Assembly: GCF_000757485.1 (NCBI RefSeq)
Contig: NZ_JPYO01000033.1
Span: forward strand, 242 to 64,241
DNA length: 64,000 bases
Direction of reading: 5' to 3'
Origin: Achromobacter sp. RTa
GTDB taxonomy: Bacteria > Pseudomonadota > Gammaproteobacteria > Burkholderiales > Burkholderiaceae_B
Within the stretch, counting starts at the first letter, position 1; each line of letters opens with the position of its first letter. The notes under the pieces are model-generated. The model had not been told where the DNA came from. It was given only the letters and a program-made list of their open reading frames with translations, and searched no databases. Positions 1-10,145 of the stretch are shown piece by piece. Both the position numbers and the translations under genes were made by a program.

Positions 1-190
1 TAGGCCCTGTGCCGCAGGCAGTCCTGGCTGGCCGCCGACGCCATTCTCGTGCCGGCACACGCCGCGCCGCCTTCGTACTTCCTTATATATATAGCCAAGG
101 CAAGGCTATGCTCGCTCGGCGGCTTGCCTATGGAATGGGTGCGTTTACTATTCGCCTTGTACGCCGCACCTACCTGGAGACGAACACCCT

Positions 191-1672
191 ATGCCCCCCG
201 CCATCGCCATGAGCGAAGATATCCTGATCAATGTCACCCCCTTCGAAACCCGCGTTGCATTGGTGGAACAAGGATCGGTGCAGGAGCTGCACGTGGAACG
301 CAGCATCCAGCGCGGCCATGTGGGCAATATCTATTTGGGGCGGGTCGTCCGCGTGCTGCCCGGCATGCAGAGCGCCTTCATCGACATCGGGCTGGAGCGC
401 GCCGCCTTCATACACATAGCGGACTTGCGGGAGAACCGGGGAGAACGCAGCCAGGGGCTCACCCCCACTCCCATCGAGAAGCTTCTGTTCGAGGGACAGA
501 CCATCATGGTGCAGGTGGTCAAGGACCCGCTGGGCACCAAGGGCGCCCGCCTGTCCACGCAGATCAGCATGGCGGGACGGATGCTGGTCTACCTGCCCCA
601 CGACCCGCACATCGGCATTTCGCAGAAGATCGACACCGAGTCCGAACGCATCCTGCTGCGCGAACGGCTGCAGGCCTTGATGCCGGCCGACGAGAAAGGC
701 GGCTTTATCGTACGGACACAGGCGGAAGGCGCCAACGACGAAGAATTGACGGCGGATCTGGAGTACCTGCGCAAGCTCTGGACCAGCGTGCAGGCCGCCG
801 CTCGGACCCAGCCCGCCCCCGCCCTGCTCCACCAGGACCTGACCCTTGCCCAGCGCGTGCTGCGCGACATGGTGGGCCCCGGCACCGGCGCCATTCTCGT
901 GGATTCCCGCACGACGAGCGCCGCCATGCTCGAATGGGCCCGCATCTATACCCCATCGGTCGTCGACCGCATCCAGCATTACAGCGGCGAGCGCCCCCTC
1001 TTCGACACGGCCAACGTGGACGAGGAGATCGCCCGCGCCCTGTCCCGCCGGGTGGACCTGAAGTCGGGCGGCTACCTCATCATCGACCAGACCGAGGCGC
1101 TGACCACCGTCGACGTGAACACCGGCGGTTTCGTCGGCGGGCGCAACTTCGACGACACCATTTTCAAAACCAACCTGGAAGCGGCGCAGGCGATCGCGCG
1201 GCAGCTGCGCCTGCGCAACCTGGGGGGCATCGTCATCCTGGACTTCATCGACATGGAGGATCAGGAACACCGCGAAACCGTGCTGGCGGAACTGAAGAAG
1301 GCGCTCGCGCGCGATCGCACACGGATGACGGTCAATGGTTTCACGCAGCTGGGGCTGGTGGAAATGACCCGCAAGCGCACCCGCGATTCGCTGGCGCACC
1401 AGCTGTGCGAGCCCTGCCCCATGTGCGAGGCGCGTGGCAACGTGCGCACGCCGCGCACCGTCTGCTATGAAATCCTGCGCGAAATCCTGCGCGAGGCGCG
1501 GCAATTCAACCCCAAGGAATTCCGCATCCTGGCATCCCAGGATGTGATCGACCTGTTCCTGGAAGAGGAAAGCCAGCACCTGGCCATGCTGGGCGACTTC
1601 GTGGGCAAGCGCGTATCCCTGGAAGTGGAAAACCGCTACTCCCAAGAACAGTACGACATAATCCTCGTCTAG
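191..1672 (+). CDS. rng: Ribonuclease G
   Basis: RNase G is a cytoplasmic endoribonuclease that matures 16S rRNA 5' ends and degrades some mRNAs. The 493-residue product is family length. An S1-like RNA-binding segment occupies about residues 35-130. The catalytic metal-binding region contains DVNTGG and, further on, ILDFIDMED, which carry the two conserved aspartates. A CPMC zinc-link motif lies near residue 402. The start at 191 follows GGAG with an 11-nt spacer; an in-frame ATG at 209 (MSEDILIN) would also fit the family N terminus. In many beta-proteobacteria rng follows maf, but nothing recognisable lies in the 190 bases before it, which only hold an AT-rich patch (tatatata) that could be part of a promoter. 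Confidence 0.95.
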   Translation: MPPAIAMSEDILINVTPFETRVALVEQGSVQELHVERSIQRGHVGNIYLGRVVRVLPGMQSAFIDIGLERAAFIHIADLRENRGERSQGLTPTPIEKLLFEGQTIMVQVVKDPLGTKGARLSTQISMAGRMLVYLPHDPHIGISQKIDTESERILLRERLQALMPADEKGGFIVRTQAEGANDEELTADLEYLRKLWTSVQAAARTQPAPALLHQDLTLAQRVLRDMVGPGTGAILVDSRTTSAAMLEWARIYTPSVVDRIQHYSGERPLFDTANVDEEIARALSRRVDLKSGGYLIIDQTEALTTVDVNTGGFVGGRNFDDTIFKTNLEAAQAIARQLRLRNLGGIVILDFIDMEDQEHRETVLAELKKALARDRTRMTVNGFTQLGLVEMTRKRTRDSLAHQLCEPCPMCEARGNVRTPRTVCYEILREILREARQFNPKEFRILASQDVIDLFLEEESQHLAMLGDFVGKRVSLEVENRYSQEQYDIILV

Positions 1673-1874
1673 GGACTGTCCAACCGACAAGCCCCACGCT
1701 CATAACAGGTGCGCCTCGGGAATTCACGTCATTGTGTATGAATTGTGTGTCTTAACGATTCGTTTGCAATGAAACTTGAAACCGATGGCGACAAGACGAG
1801 CGAGCCGATAAGCTGCGGGCGCTTTGCGGGCGATGGCCTGCATGCGCCCATTCTTTTGCTTTCGGAGGTCAATG

Positions 1875-2576
1875 ATGAAGTCCCTATTCCGTCCGTTCCT
1901 GGTGCTGGCCGCCGCGCTGCCGCTTCTGCTGGCCGCCTGCGGCGACAAGGAGCCCGAACAGCGTGCCGCGTTCACGCAGTTCCTGCAGACCCGCATCGTG
2001 GACAAGCCCGGCGTGCGGGTGCCGAAGCTGACGGACGAGGAGAAGAAATCCTTTGGCGACTACGCTGCCCATTACGCCGTCATCACCGACTTCAACGCCG
2101 GCATGGACGCCTCCGTGAAGCCGCTTTCCGGCATCATGCAGAAGGGCGCGGTGCGCTCGCTGAACGACGTCGTGGCGCGCCGCGACGACATCAAGGCAGT
2201 GCAGGTTTCGCTGAACGAAATGGGCACCGCGCTGAAGGCGGAGCAGGCCAAGGCCGATGCCGCGCATGCGCAACTCAAGCAGCCGGAAGACCTGAAGGCC
2301 GTGTACGACAAGGCTTATGAAAAGACTGTCAGCCTGCCGGCCGATACCTTCCGCGACACGCTGCCTCAATTGAACGCGACGTTCGACGCCAGCCTGAAGA
2401 TCGCCGACTATGTCGCCGCGCATGCCGCGCAGATCGATATGTCCGGCCCGATCGTCAAAGTGCAGGACCCGGCCGTGCAAGCCGAGTTGAACAAGCTGCT
2501 GCAGGACCTGAACGCGCAAGCGAAGAACGTGCAGCAGGCGCAGACGCGCATGCAGGCCGTCATGGTCGGCCGCTAA
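1875..2576 (+). CDS. DUF3053 lipoprotein (YiaF-like)
   Basis: Predicted lipoprotein of about 233 residues resembling E. coli YiaF (DUF3053), whose function is not known. The N terminus is a lipoprotein signal: a short basic start, a hydrophobic stretch and the lipobox LLAAC, so the mature protein would begin at Cys and be lipid-anchored. The rest is helical and hydrophilic; motifs shared with YiaF include DKEPEQRAAF after the Cys, KADAAHAQLKQ and DLKAVYDKA. GGAGG at 1864-1868 favours the ATG at 1875 (6-nt spacer) over 1872. It ends 23 bp from the convergent diguanylate cyclase gene. Confidence 0.85.
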   Translation: MKSLFRPFLVLAAALPLLLAACGDKEPEQRAAFTQFLQTRIVDKPGVRVPKLTDEEKKSFGDYAAHYAVITDFNAGMDASVKPLSGIMQKGAVRSLNDVVARRDDIKAVQVSLNEMGTALKAEQAKADAAHAQLKQPEDLKAVYDKAYEKTVSLPADTFRDTLPQLNATFDASLKIADYVAAHAAQIDMSGPIVKVQDPAVQAELNKLLQDLNAQAKNVQQAQTRMQAVMVGR

Positions 2577-2599
2577 GCGGCCAGGGCCATGCCGGCGGC

Positions 2600-4072
2600 T
2601 CACTCGCCGGCCACCGCCACGCGGTTGCGGCCCGCCTCCTTGGCCTGGTACAGGGCGGCGTCGGCCGCCTCCACCAGGCTGGCCTCCATGTCCTCGGCCA
2701 GCGGTATCGCAGTCGCGACACCGATACTGACCGTCACGATGCCGGCCCCGTTGTCCTCATGCGGCACGCGCAAGCCAGCAATGGCCTGGCGGATGCCTTC
2801 GGCGACCGCCTCCGCGCGCTGCCCGCTGGTATCGGGCAGCAGCACCACGAATTCCTCCCCTCCGTAACGTGCCGCCAAGTCCCGCGGACGCCGGGCCTTC
2901 TGCTTGAGCACGAGCGCCAGCACCTTCAGCAATTCATCGCCTTCCTGGTGGCCGTAGCGATCGTTGTACCGCTTGAAGTGGTCTGCATCCAGGAAGAGCA
3001 GCGACAGCGGCGCGCGCTCACGGCGCGCGTCCAACCATTCCCGCGCCAGCGCCTCGTCGAACGCGCGGCGGTTCGGCATGCCGGTAAGCCCATCGGTCTG
3101 CGCCTGAGCCTCCAGCCGGGCCTCGATCACCTGCCTCTGGCTCATCTCGCGACGAAACAATACGATCAGCGCCACCACGGACAGGAACAGCGCCCCGGTG
3201 ACCGGCACGACCAGCAACGCGCGGCGCATCCAGGGCGCCATCACTTCGTCGACGTCCATCGCGACGTCCAGGATCAGCGGCGTGCCCTCGATGGTTGCGA
3301 ACGTGTAGAGGCGATTGACGCCGTCCGGCGACAGCACGCCCACGAACGAACCTTCACGGCGGATCAGGAATTGCTGGAAATCCAGGGACATGCCGATGTC
3401 GCTGCCCAGGTCCGACAGGGAATAGGGGTTGCGCAGCAGCACCACCCCGTCGTTGCGGAAGATGGCGATCTCATCCCTCTCGCCAATCGACAGCGCGGCG
3501 AAGCGATCGCGGAAATAGGCCAGGCGCAAGGAACCGCCCACGATGCCGGCGAAGCTGCCGTCCGGATTGGACAGGCGCCGGCTGATGGCGATGCTCTCGT
3601 CTCCGCCGCGCATGCGGCTGTGGTACGGCCTGCTGACGTACAGGCCGATGTCGTCGGCGTCGCGGTGCACCTGGAAAAAATCCCGATCCGCGAAATTCAC
3701 GGCGGGAGGATCCAGCGAGCCGGAGTGGTAGCGGATATTGCCGTCCTTATCCACCACCACGATCGCGCCCAGGTACTCGGCCGTGGACGAGCGGTCGAAC
3801 AGGAAGCGGTGCTGGGTTGCGCGTTCGACGCGCTCCATGCCCGGCTCTCCCAGGCGTTCTATCACCCCTTGCAGCGACAGATCGTAGAGATGCACGGTGC
3901 GGCTGATGTCTCCGGACAGCACTCCCGTGATGTTCCGGGCGGACACGTGGGCCGCGTCCCAGGTGACGCGTCGGTCGATCCAGAGCAGCGCGATGGCCGC
4001 GGCGCAAATGCCGACCGCGAGCAGCACCGCCAATGCATACAAGGCATGATGAACAAGCCTGCGAGACTTCAA
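2600..4072 (-). CDS. Membrane diguanylate cyclase with periplasmic sensor
   Basis: Predicted to make cyclic di-GMP from two GTP. The order is one transmembrane helix near the N terminus, a periplasmic Cache-like sensor of about 230 residues, a second helix (VVPVTGALFLSVVALIVLF), and a C-terminal GGDEF domain. The active-site motif is GGEEF, which is catalytically competent in this family. Five residues before it is RPRD, matching the RxxD product-inhibition I-site. The start is uncertain: TTG at 4072 has AGGAG 7 nt upstream, and another TTG at 4090 would add six residues; no ATG is available. No EAL domain is present. The ligand of the sensor cannot be inferred. Confidence 0.9.
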   Translation of the reverse strand: MKSRRLVHHALYALAVLLAVGICAAAIALLWIDRRVTWDAAHVSARNITGVLSGDISRTVHLYDLSLQGVIERLGEPGMERVERATQHRFLFDRSSTAEYLGAIVVVDKDGNIRYHSGSLDPPAVNFADRDFFQVHRDADDIGLYVSRPYHSRMRGGDESIAISRRLSNPDGSFAGIVGGSLRLAYFRDRFAALSIGERDEIAIFRNDGVVLLRNPYSLSDLGSDIGMSLDFQQFLIRREGSFVGVLSPDGVNRLYTFATIEGTPLILDVAMDVDEVMAPWMRRALLVVPVTGALFLSVVALIVLFRREMSQRQVIEARLEAQAQTDGLTGMPNRRAFDEALAREWLDARRERAPLSLLFLDADHFKRYNDRYGHQEGDELLKVLALVLKQKARRPRDLAARYGGEEFVVLLPDTSGQRAEAVAEGIRQAIAGLRVPHEDNGAGIVTVSIGVATAIPLAEDMEASLVEAADAALYQAKEAGRNRVAVAGE

Positions 4073-4559
4073 TACGGCGCTCCTACGCAAGGGACGTCGG
4101 GATATCGCAGCCCATGGCTAGTGGGAATTCATCTTGCCGATAATGCCGATCCCCGGCCTTGGACGCAAGATCCACGCCGAAAAAGGGACGCAGCGCCCAG
4201 CCCGCCCTCAGGATGCCGCGACCGCCGCGATGCGGAAGGGAAAGGCCTTGGCGCCCCTGGCCCTGTCGGTCTCGCGGTGCGCGCCGATCGACCACGCGGG
4301 CCCCGTTCCGCCCGTCTGCGAAAGCAGCTGGCGCATGGAGCCCGCGGAAAACCCGCAGCGCAAGGCCGTGGCCTGGCGCCGGGCCAGTTCTATACCAACA
4401 GCTTGCGGTGTCGTGGAAATCCGATCCGATTGCAGCATGGCAGCCCCCTGGCAAAAGCTCTTCATGGGCGAAGAGTCTGTGCGGATTAATCTACCTTAGT
4501 CACCGGGGCTTGCGCGTGAAATGATGCGTAACGTAACGCGAATAAAAGGAAATATTGGC
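4073..4559. other. Gap between cyclase and antiporter genes
   Basis: About 490 bases between two - strand genes. It must carry the promoter of the diguanylate cyclase gene. The only possible gene is the weak small ORF listed separately at 4208-4465. I see no repeat, RNA gene or strong terminator here. Confidence 0.5.
4208..4465 (-). CDS. Possible small hypothetical protein
   Basis: An 85-codon ORF with third-position GC typical of the surrounding genes. I do not recognise the product. No clear ribosome-binding site precedes the first ATG; a second ATG ten codons in follows a G-rich GGGGGC stretch. Overlapping open frames exist on both strands, so this may be chance in GC-rich DNA. Confidence 0.3.
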   Translation of the reverse strand: MKSFCQGAAMLQSDRISTTPQAVGIELARRQATALRCGFSAGSMRQLLSQTGGTGPAWSIGAHRETDRARGAKAFPFRIAAVAAS

Positions 4560-6371
4560 CTACGCCAGCGGACTGGGCGCCGTTTCGGTGGCCTCGCGGT
4601 CGGGCTTGTCGTTCTTGCCGTCGGGCGCGCTGCTCATATTGCCGTACAGCAGCGACCGGCCGGCGAACAGCCCGCCCGCCACTTCCAGCTCGAAACGCTC
4701 GGTATCCCGCTTGCGGACGTCTTGGGCCACCTCGGCGGCTTCGTCCGCCGGCACCCCGACCACGCGCAGCGCGGCCTCGCCGAACGCCAGCGCCGATTCC
4801 AGGGTTTCGCGCACCTGGTAATCCACCCCCTCCTTGGCCAGCGCCAGCGAATGAATGCGGTCATAGGCCCGCACCGCCACCTTGACCAGCGGGAACTCGG
4901 CCTTGACCAGCTTGACCATGTGGTTGACCGAGACAGGATTGTCGATACAGATGAGGATGACGCAGGCGTTCTCCGCCCCTGCCGTGCGGAGCATGTCGAC
5001 GCGGGTGCCATCCCCGTAATAGACCTTGACGCCCCACTTGGCCGCGGCCCGGATCGCGTCGGTGTCGGTATCCAGGATGGAGACCTTCAGGTCTCGCGCC
5101 AGCATGGCCTGGGTCACGATCTGGCCGAAGCGGCCGAACCCCACGATGAGCACGCAGCCGTCCAGGTCCTTGGCCACGTCCACGTCTTCCATGGATGGCG
5201 CGGGCTTGGGCAGCAGCCAGCGCAGCGCGAGCACGCACAGCGGCGTGAAAGCCATCGAAATGATGACGACCGCCGTCAGCACGGCGCCGGTGTGCGCATC
5301 GAATATGCCGGCGGCCGCCGCCGCGCCATACAGCACGAAGGCGAACTCTCCCCCCTGCGCCAGCAGGGCGGCGCGGGTCATGGCCTCGGCATGGGTGGCG
5401 CGCAGCGCCCTCGCCACCACATACACGCCGGCTGATTTCACCAGCATGAAGACAATGACCGCCGCCAGGATGAGCGGCCATTCGCGCACGACGGCGGAGA
5501 GATCCAGGGACATGCCCACGCCCAGGAAGAACAGACCCAGAAGAATGCCGCGAAAGGGCTCGACCTCCGCCTCGAGCTGATGGCGGAAGGTGGATTCGGA
5601 CAGCAGGACGCCGGCCAGGAAGGCCCCCATGGCCATGGACAGGCCGCCGAGTTCCATCAGCAGCGCCGCCCCCAGCACCACCAGCAGCGCGGCGGCGGTC
5701 ATGACCTCGCGGGCGTGCGCCGCCGCCAGCAGCCGGAAGAGCGGGTTGAGCAGCCACCGGCCGGCCGCCAGCAGGGCCAGTATGCATCCCACCGCGATGG
5801 CCGCCTGCAGCCAGGGATCGCCATCGCCGTGCTGGACGCCGCCCGCCGGCGCCAGCAGGCTGGCCAGGGCCAGCAGGGGAACGATGGCCAGGTCTTCCAG
5901 CAAAAGAATGGACACGATGCGCTGCCCTTGCCCGCTGGCGGCCTCGCCGCGTTCAGCCAGTATCTGCATGACGATCGCGGTGGACGACAGCACGAAGCCC
6001 ATCGCGGCCATGAAGGCCGCCGGGCCGGACAGCCCGGCCAGCAGGCCGACACCGGTCAGGAGCGCGCCGCAGGCGAGCACCTGCGCCACGCCCAGGCCGA
6101 ATATCTCGCCCCGCAGCTTCCACAGGCGCGAAGGCTGCATTTCCAGCCCGATGATGAACAGAAACATCACCACGCCCAGCTCGGCCACGTGCAGGATGGA
6201 TTTGGGATCCGAAAAAAACCCCATGCCGAAGGGGCCGATGGCCAATCCGGCGGCGAGATAGCCCAGGACGGATCCCAAGCCCAGACGTTTGAACAAGGGA
6301 ACCGCGACAACGGCGGCTCCCAGCAGGACGACGACGTTGACGAGCTGATTGCCTTCGGAAGGCAGGGACAT
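4560..6371 (-). CDS. Kef-type K+/H+ antiporter with RCK domain
   Basis: Inner-membrane CPA2-family monovalent cation:proton antiporter. The 603-residue product is close to KefB/KefC length. About twelve hydrophobic helices fill residues 5-380, followed by a cytoplasmic RCK/TrkA-N domain with the dinucleotide motif GFGRFG and a conserved acidic strand end (ILDTD). In KefB/KefC the RCK domain gates efflux in response to glutathione adducts; the effector here is unknown and no KefF/KefG-type ancillary subunit lies nearby. The start at 6371 (MSLPSEG) has AGGAG six bases upstream. The ORF runs further upstream, but that part is Arg/Pro-rich and not protein-like. Confidence 0.92.
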   Translation of the reverse strand: MSLPSEGNQLVNVVVLLGAAVVAVPLFKRLGLGSVLGYLAAGLAIGPFGMGFFSDPKSILHVAELGVVMFLFIIGLEMQPSRLWKLRGEIFGLGVAQVLACGALLTGVGLLAGLSGPAAFMAAMGFVLSSTAIVMQILAERGEAASGQGQRIVSILLLEDLAIVPLLALASLLAPAGGVQHGDGDPWLQAAIAVGCILALLAAGRWLLNPLFRLLAAAHAREVMTAAALLVVLGAALLMELGGLSMAMGAFLAGVLLSESTFRHQLEAEVEPFRGILLGLFFLGVGMSLDLSAVVREWPLILAAVIVFMLVKSAGVYVVARALRATHAEAMTRAALLAQGGEFAFVLYGAAAAAGIFDAHTGAVLTAVVIISMAFTPLCVLALRWLLPKPAPSMEDVDVAKDLDGCVLIVGFGRFGQIVTQAMLARDLKVSILDTDTDAIRAAAKWGVKVYYGDGTRVDMLRTAGAENACVILICIDNPVSVNHMVKLVKAEFPLVKVAVRAYDRIHSLALAKEGVDYQVRETLESALAFGEAALRVVGVPADEAAEVAQDVRKRDTERFELEVAGGLFAGRSLLYGNMSSAPDGKNDKPDREATETAPSPLA

Positions 6372-6515
6372 GGAACGCTCCTGGATGCACGGCGAGCCGC
6401 GGCGCCTTGGGCGCCGCCGGCCTTGCGCCATTTTCCGGCAATCCGGCGGCTTGGCAATCCGGAAATGCGACAGGAGGAAACGCGCCCGGGCGAGGCCGGG
6501 CGCGAAGGGCTGCGG

Positions 6516-8300
6516 TCAGTCCTCGCGGAACTGCATCTTGTAGAGCGAGGCGTACAGGCCGTCGGCGGCCAGCAGCTCGGCGTGGGGCCCTTGCTCGACG
6601 ATCTTGCCCGCATCCAGCACGATGATGCGATCGGCGTTCTGCACGGTGGACAGGCGATGCGCGATGACCAGCGTGGTGCGGCCTTTCATCAGGCGCTCCA
6701 GCGAGGCCTGGACCTGGCGTTCGGACTCGTTGTCGAGCGCGGAGGTGGCTTCGTCCAGGATCAGGATGGGCGCGTTCTTGATCAGCGCGCGAGCGATCGC
6801 CAGGCGCTGGCGCTGGCCGCCCGACAGGCGGGCGGCATTCTCGCCCACGGGGGTGTTCATGCCCTGCGGCAAGCCATCCACGAATTCCAGCAGGTTGGCG
6901 GCCGCCAGGGCGTCGCGCACTTTCTGCTCGCTGGACTTGCCGAGCGCGCCGTAGCCGACGTTGGCGGCGATGGAATCGTCGAACAGCACCACGTCCTGGC
7001 TGACCAGCGACAGATGCGAACGCAGGCTGCGCAGCGTCAGGTCGCCGATGGGCACATCGTCCACGAGGATCTGCCCGCTGTCGGCCAGCACGAAGCGCGG
7101 CAGCATATTGACCAGGGTGGTCTTGCCGCTGCCCGAACGGCCCACCAGGGCGACGGTCTGGCCGGGCTCGACGACGAAGGAAACGTCGTTGACGGTATCG
7201 CGGTCGGCGTCCGGGAAACGGTGCGACACGGCTCGGAACTCGACCTTGCCGCGCACGGGCTCGGACAGTTCCCTGGTGCCGGCATCGCCTTCGGGGACCT
7301 GGTCGATCAGCGTGAATACGCTTTCGGCGGATACCAGCATCTTCTGCATGCGCGCGGCGACGTTGGTCAGGCGCTTGATGGGATCGAAGATCTGGGCCAG
7401 CGCCGCCATGAACGAGGCGAAGCTGCCCACGGTGAGCGCGCCGCTGTTGGCCTGGCTGAGCGCCACGGCGATGACCGCGCCGACCGAGATCGAAATGCAT
7501 ACCTGGGTCAGCGGCGTCAGCGCGGCGTCCGCCGTGGCGGTGCGCATGGCGAACCGGCGCAGGCGGCGGTTGACGAAATCGAAGCGGCCGCGCTCGACCT
7601 CGTAGCCGTCGAACAGCTTGATGACGCGCTGGCCGTCGATGCCCTCGCCGACGACCCGGGTCAGCTCGGCGTTCATGTTGACGGTTTCGCGGTTGATGCG
7701 GCGCAGGCGCTGGATGAAGAAGCGCGAGATCAGCACCGAGACGGGCAGCATGATCAGGATGATCAGCGTCAGCACCCATGACATGTACAGCAGCACGCAG
7801 ATCAGGGCGATGACGACCAGGGTTTCCCGGACCAGCACCGTAATGACGTCGGTGGCGTAGCCGGTGACGTTGCCCGCGTCGATCGTGAAGCGGTTGAGCA
7901 GGCGGCCGGTGTCGCCCTGCTTGAAATCGGCGTCCGGCAGGCCCAGCAGGCGCTCGAACATGTCGCGCCGCATGCCCAGCAGCACATTGTTGGCGACCCA
8001 GGCCAGCAGGTAATCACTGAAGAAGTTGCAGATGCCGCGCAGCAGGATGAGGCCCACCACGGCCAGCGGCAGCGCCCACACGTAATAGGGTTTGGCCCCG
8101 GAAAAGCCTCCGTCCAGCAAAGGCTTCATAATGACGGCCAGGACGGGTTGCGTGGCGGCCGCGCCCGCCATCAGCAGGATGGCCAGCAGCAAGCCCTTCC
8201 AGTAGGAGCCTACGCGGCTGTAGATCCGCCTCCAAAGTTCGGCTTTGACGGGCTGGGACCCCGCGGGCGCATGGCGTGCAGCAGAATTCAAAGGGATCAC
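6516..8300 (-). CDS. msbA: Lipid A export ABC transporter MsbA
   Basis: Half-size ABC exporter (594 aa) that flips lipid A-core across the inner membrane. Six transmembrane helices lie in residues 30-310. The ATP-binding domain follows, with Walker A GRSGSGKTT, signature LSGGQRQR and Walker B LILDEATSALD. The neighbourhood (GT9, glycosyltransferases, LpxO, later KdkA) supports assignment to LPS rather than to a drug exporter. The predicted start is a GTG at 8300 without a strong ribosome-binding site, so the first residues are uncertain. It is divergent from the GT9 gene across 96 bases. Confidence 0.92.
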   Translation of the reverse strand: MIPLNSAARHAPAGSQPVKAELWRRIYSRVGSYWKGLLLAILLMAGAAATQPVLAVIMKPLLDGGFSGAKPYYVWALPLAVVGLILLRGICNFFSDYLLAWVANNVLLGMRRDMFERLLGLPDADFKQGDTGRLLNRFTIDAGNVTGYATDVITVLVRETLVVIALICVLLYMSWVLTLIILIMLPVSVLISRFFIQRLRRINRETVNMNAELTRVVGEGIDGQRVIKLFDGYEVERGRFDFVNRRLRRFAMRTATADAALTPLTQVCISISVGAVIAVALSQANSGALTVGSFASFMAALAQIFDPIKRLTNVAARMQKMLVSAESVFTLIDQVPEGDAGTRELSEPVRGKVEFRAVSHRFPDADRDTVNDVSFVVEPGQTVALVGRSGSGKTTLVNMLPRFVLADSGQILVDDVPIGDLTLRSLRSHLSLVSQDVVLFDDSIAANVGYGALGKSSEQKVRDALAAANLLEFVDGLPQGMNTPVGENAARLSGGQRQRLAIARALIKNAPILILDEATSALDNESERQVQASLERLMKGRTTLVIAHRLSTVQNADRIIVLDAGKIVEQGPHAELLAADGLYASLYKMQFRED

Positions 8301-8396
8301 TCGCTTTTATACAATTGTGGCGAGAATTGTACCGGCTGCGCGCAGACGCGCTGCCCGGACCGCCCCTCTTAGCCCTAACGCGCCCAGCGCCCATCC

Positions 8397-9368
8397 ATGT
8401 CCGATATCAGTTGTCTGTACGTCCGGTTGCCCAATTGGGTGGGCGATGTCTGCATGAGCCTGCCCAGCCTGCGTGCCCTGCACGCCAGCGGCCTGCCCCT
8501 GGTGATCTGTGCCCGTCCCTGGGCCCGCGACCTCCTCGAGGGCGTGGCCAAGCAGGATTTCATCCCCATGCGGGGCAAGGTCGGGCCCGACCGCGCGGCC
8601 GTCAGCGCCCACCGGCGCGCCTTGGGCGCCCAGGGCCGGCGGGCGCGGGGCCTGCTGCTGCCCGACTCCCTGTCCAGCGCCCTGGTGTTCCGGCTGGCTG
8701 GCGTGCCCTCGGCGGGCTACCGCGATGACGGCCGCAGCTTCCTGCTGCGCTGGCCGGTCTCCAAGCCCGACGATTCCCTGCACGCCGTCCAGTCCTGGCA
8801 TTACCTGACGCGCGAAGCCCTGAGGCGCTGGGGACTGCCCAGCGGCCCCGCCGAACCTGGCCCGACCCTGGACCTGCCCCTGACCGCCGCCCACCGCGAT
8901 GCCGCCTCCCTGGCGCTGGAAGCGGCCGGGCTGGCCGGCAAGCGTTTCGTCCTGATCGCCCCGACGGCCACGGGCCTGCACAAGGGCAGGATCAAGGTCT
9001 GGCCAGGATTCGATACACTTACCCGCGCCCTCCAGGCTCTGGGCCATACCGTGGTAATGTGCCCCCCTCCGGCCGAGACCGAGGAAGCCCGGCGCAATGC
9101 GCCGACGGCGCTGCTGCTGCCGCCCCTGTCCCTGGGCGCCTTCGCGGCGCTGACGGCCAGGGCCGCACTGGTGATTTGTAACGATTCCGGTGTGTCGCAC
9201 GTCGCGGCGGCCGCCGCCGCCAGGGAGCTCACCCTGTTCGGCGTCACCCGCCCCGGCCGGACCGGGCCGTGGTCGCCTCGAGCGGTGTGCCTGGGCGCCG
9301 AAAACGCCTGGCCATCGGCCGAGGAAGTCGTGCAACAGGCTGAAACCCTGCTGCACGAGACGCAGTAA
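8397..9368 (+). CDS. GT9 heptosyltransferase-family protein
   Basis: 323-residue cytoplasmic glycosyltransferase of family 9, the ADP-heptose:LPS heptosyltransferase family (WaaC/WaaF/WaaQ). The N-terminal RLPNWVGD matches the conserved (R)xxxxGD start of this fold. The C-terminal half has the donor-site pattern ...CNDSGVSHVAAAA, typical of GT9. Beside msbA it probably adds heptose, or a similar sugar, to the LPS inner core; which acceptor cannot be told from sequence. It is the first gene of a three-gene + strand run, with 12 bp before the next gene. Confidence 0.85.
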   Translation: MSDISCLYVRLPNWVGDVCMSLPSLRALHASGLPLVICARPWARDLLEGVAKQDFIPMRGKVGPDRAAVSAHRRALGAQGRRARGLLLPDSLSSALVFRLAGVPSAGYRDDGRSFLLRWPVSKPDDSLHAVQSWHYLTREALRRWGLPSGPAEPGPTLDLPLTAAHRDAASLALEAAGLAGKRFVLIAPTATGLHKGRIKVWPGFDTLTRALQALGHTVVMCPPPAETEEARRNAPTALLLPPLSLGAFAALTARAALVICNDSGVSHVAAAAAARELTLFGVTRPGRTGPWSPRAVCLGAENAWPSAEEVVQQAETLLHETQ

Positions 9369-9380
9369 TCAGGATTTGAA

Positions 9381-10145
9381 ATGCCCCTTTCCAGTTATCT
9401 CGCAAATCTGATCATTCCTTACAACCTGTGCATGACCCTGGTCGTGATCGGACTGGCGCTGGGCTGGGTCCGGCTCCGCAAGACCGGCGTCGCCCTCATC
9501 GGGACCGGCCTGCTGTGGGCGCTGTTCTGGTCGCTGCCGGCTACGTCGCTCTGGCTGGGCGGAGCGCTGGAGTCCCGCTACCCGCACTTGCCTCCCGCGG
9601 AATCCCCGACTGCCGACGCCATCGTGGTGCTGGGCGGCAATACCGCCAACGGCCGCGCCAACTGGTTCCTGCCCTACGACAAAGGCACCGCTATCGTGCG
9701 CATCGATACGGCCGCCGAGCTCTATCGCGCGGGGCGCGCGCCCAAGGTCCTGCTGTCGGGCGGCGCGCTCGAAGGCGATGTGAGCGAGGCCCGGGGCATG
9801 GCCCACAACATCCGCCAGCAAGGCGTGCCGGAATCGGCGCTGATCCTGGAAAACTCCAGCCGCACCACGTACGAAAACGCCGCCCTGACCGAAGACAAGC
9901 TCAAGTCGCGCGGCATCGGCAAGATCCTGCTGGTGACCTCCGCGCTGCACATGCCGCGGGCGATGGCGGCCTTTTCCAAGCAAGGGGTGGAGGCCATCGC
10001 GGCTCCCACGCCGCCGCAGATCGTGGCGCCCGCGGACGGCTCGCTTGCGCTGTGGCTGCCCGACCAGCGCACCTTCGACGCCAGCCGCTCGATCATCAAG
10101 GAATACGCCGGCCTCTTCGTCTACTGGCTGCGCGGATGGGTATGA
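9381..10145 (+). CDS. YdcF/ElyC-family DUF218 membrane protein
   Basis: 254 residues. Two hydrophobic N-terminal helices (about 10-60) anchor a DUF218 domain with VVLGG (with GNTANGR), LLSGG, ...SRTTYENA and a late [12 protein letters not shown] segment. Relatives such as SanA, ElyC and YdcF affect envelope integrity and undecaprenyl-phosphate-dependent surface polymers; the enzymatic role is unresolved. Its last bases overlap the next ORF as ATGA. Confidence 0.85.
   Translation: MPLSSYLANLIIPYNLCMTLVVIGLALGWVRLRKTGVALIGTGLLWALFWSLPATSLWLGGALESRYPHLPPAESPTADAIVVLGGNTANGRANWFLPYDKGTAIVRIDTAAELYRAGRAPKVLLSGGALEGDVSEARGMAHNIRQQGVPESALILENSSRTTYENAALTEDKLKSRGIGKILLVTSALHMPRAMAAFSKQGVEAIAAPTPPQIVAPADGSLALWLPDQRTFDASRSIIKEYAGLFVYWLRGWV

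Noticed and set aside
1-190. C-terminal remnant of maf or another gene before rng
   Set aside because: None of the reading frames shows Maf motifs or a convincing protein.
191-1672. Antisense and + frame ORFs of about 500 codons over rng
   Set aside because: Shadow frames of a conserved gene with no recognisable domains.
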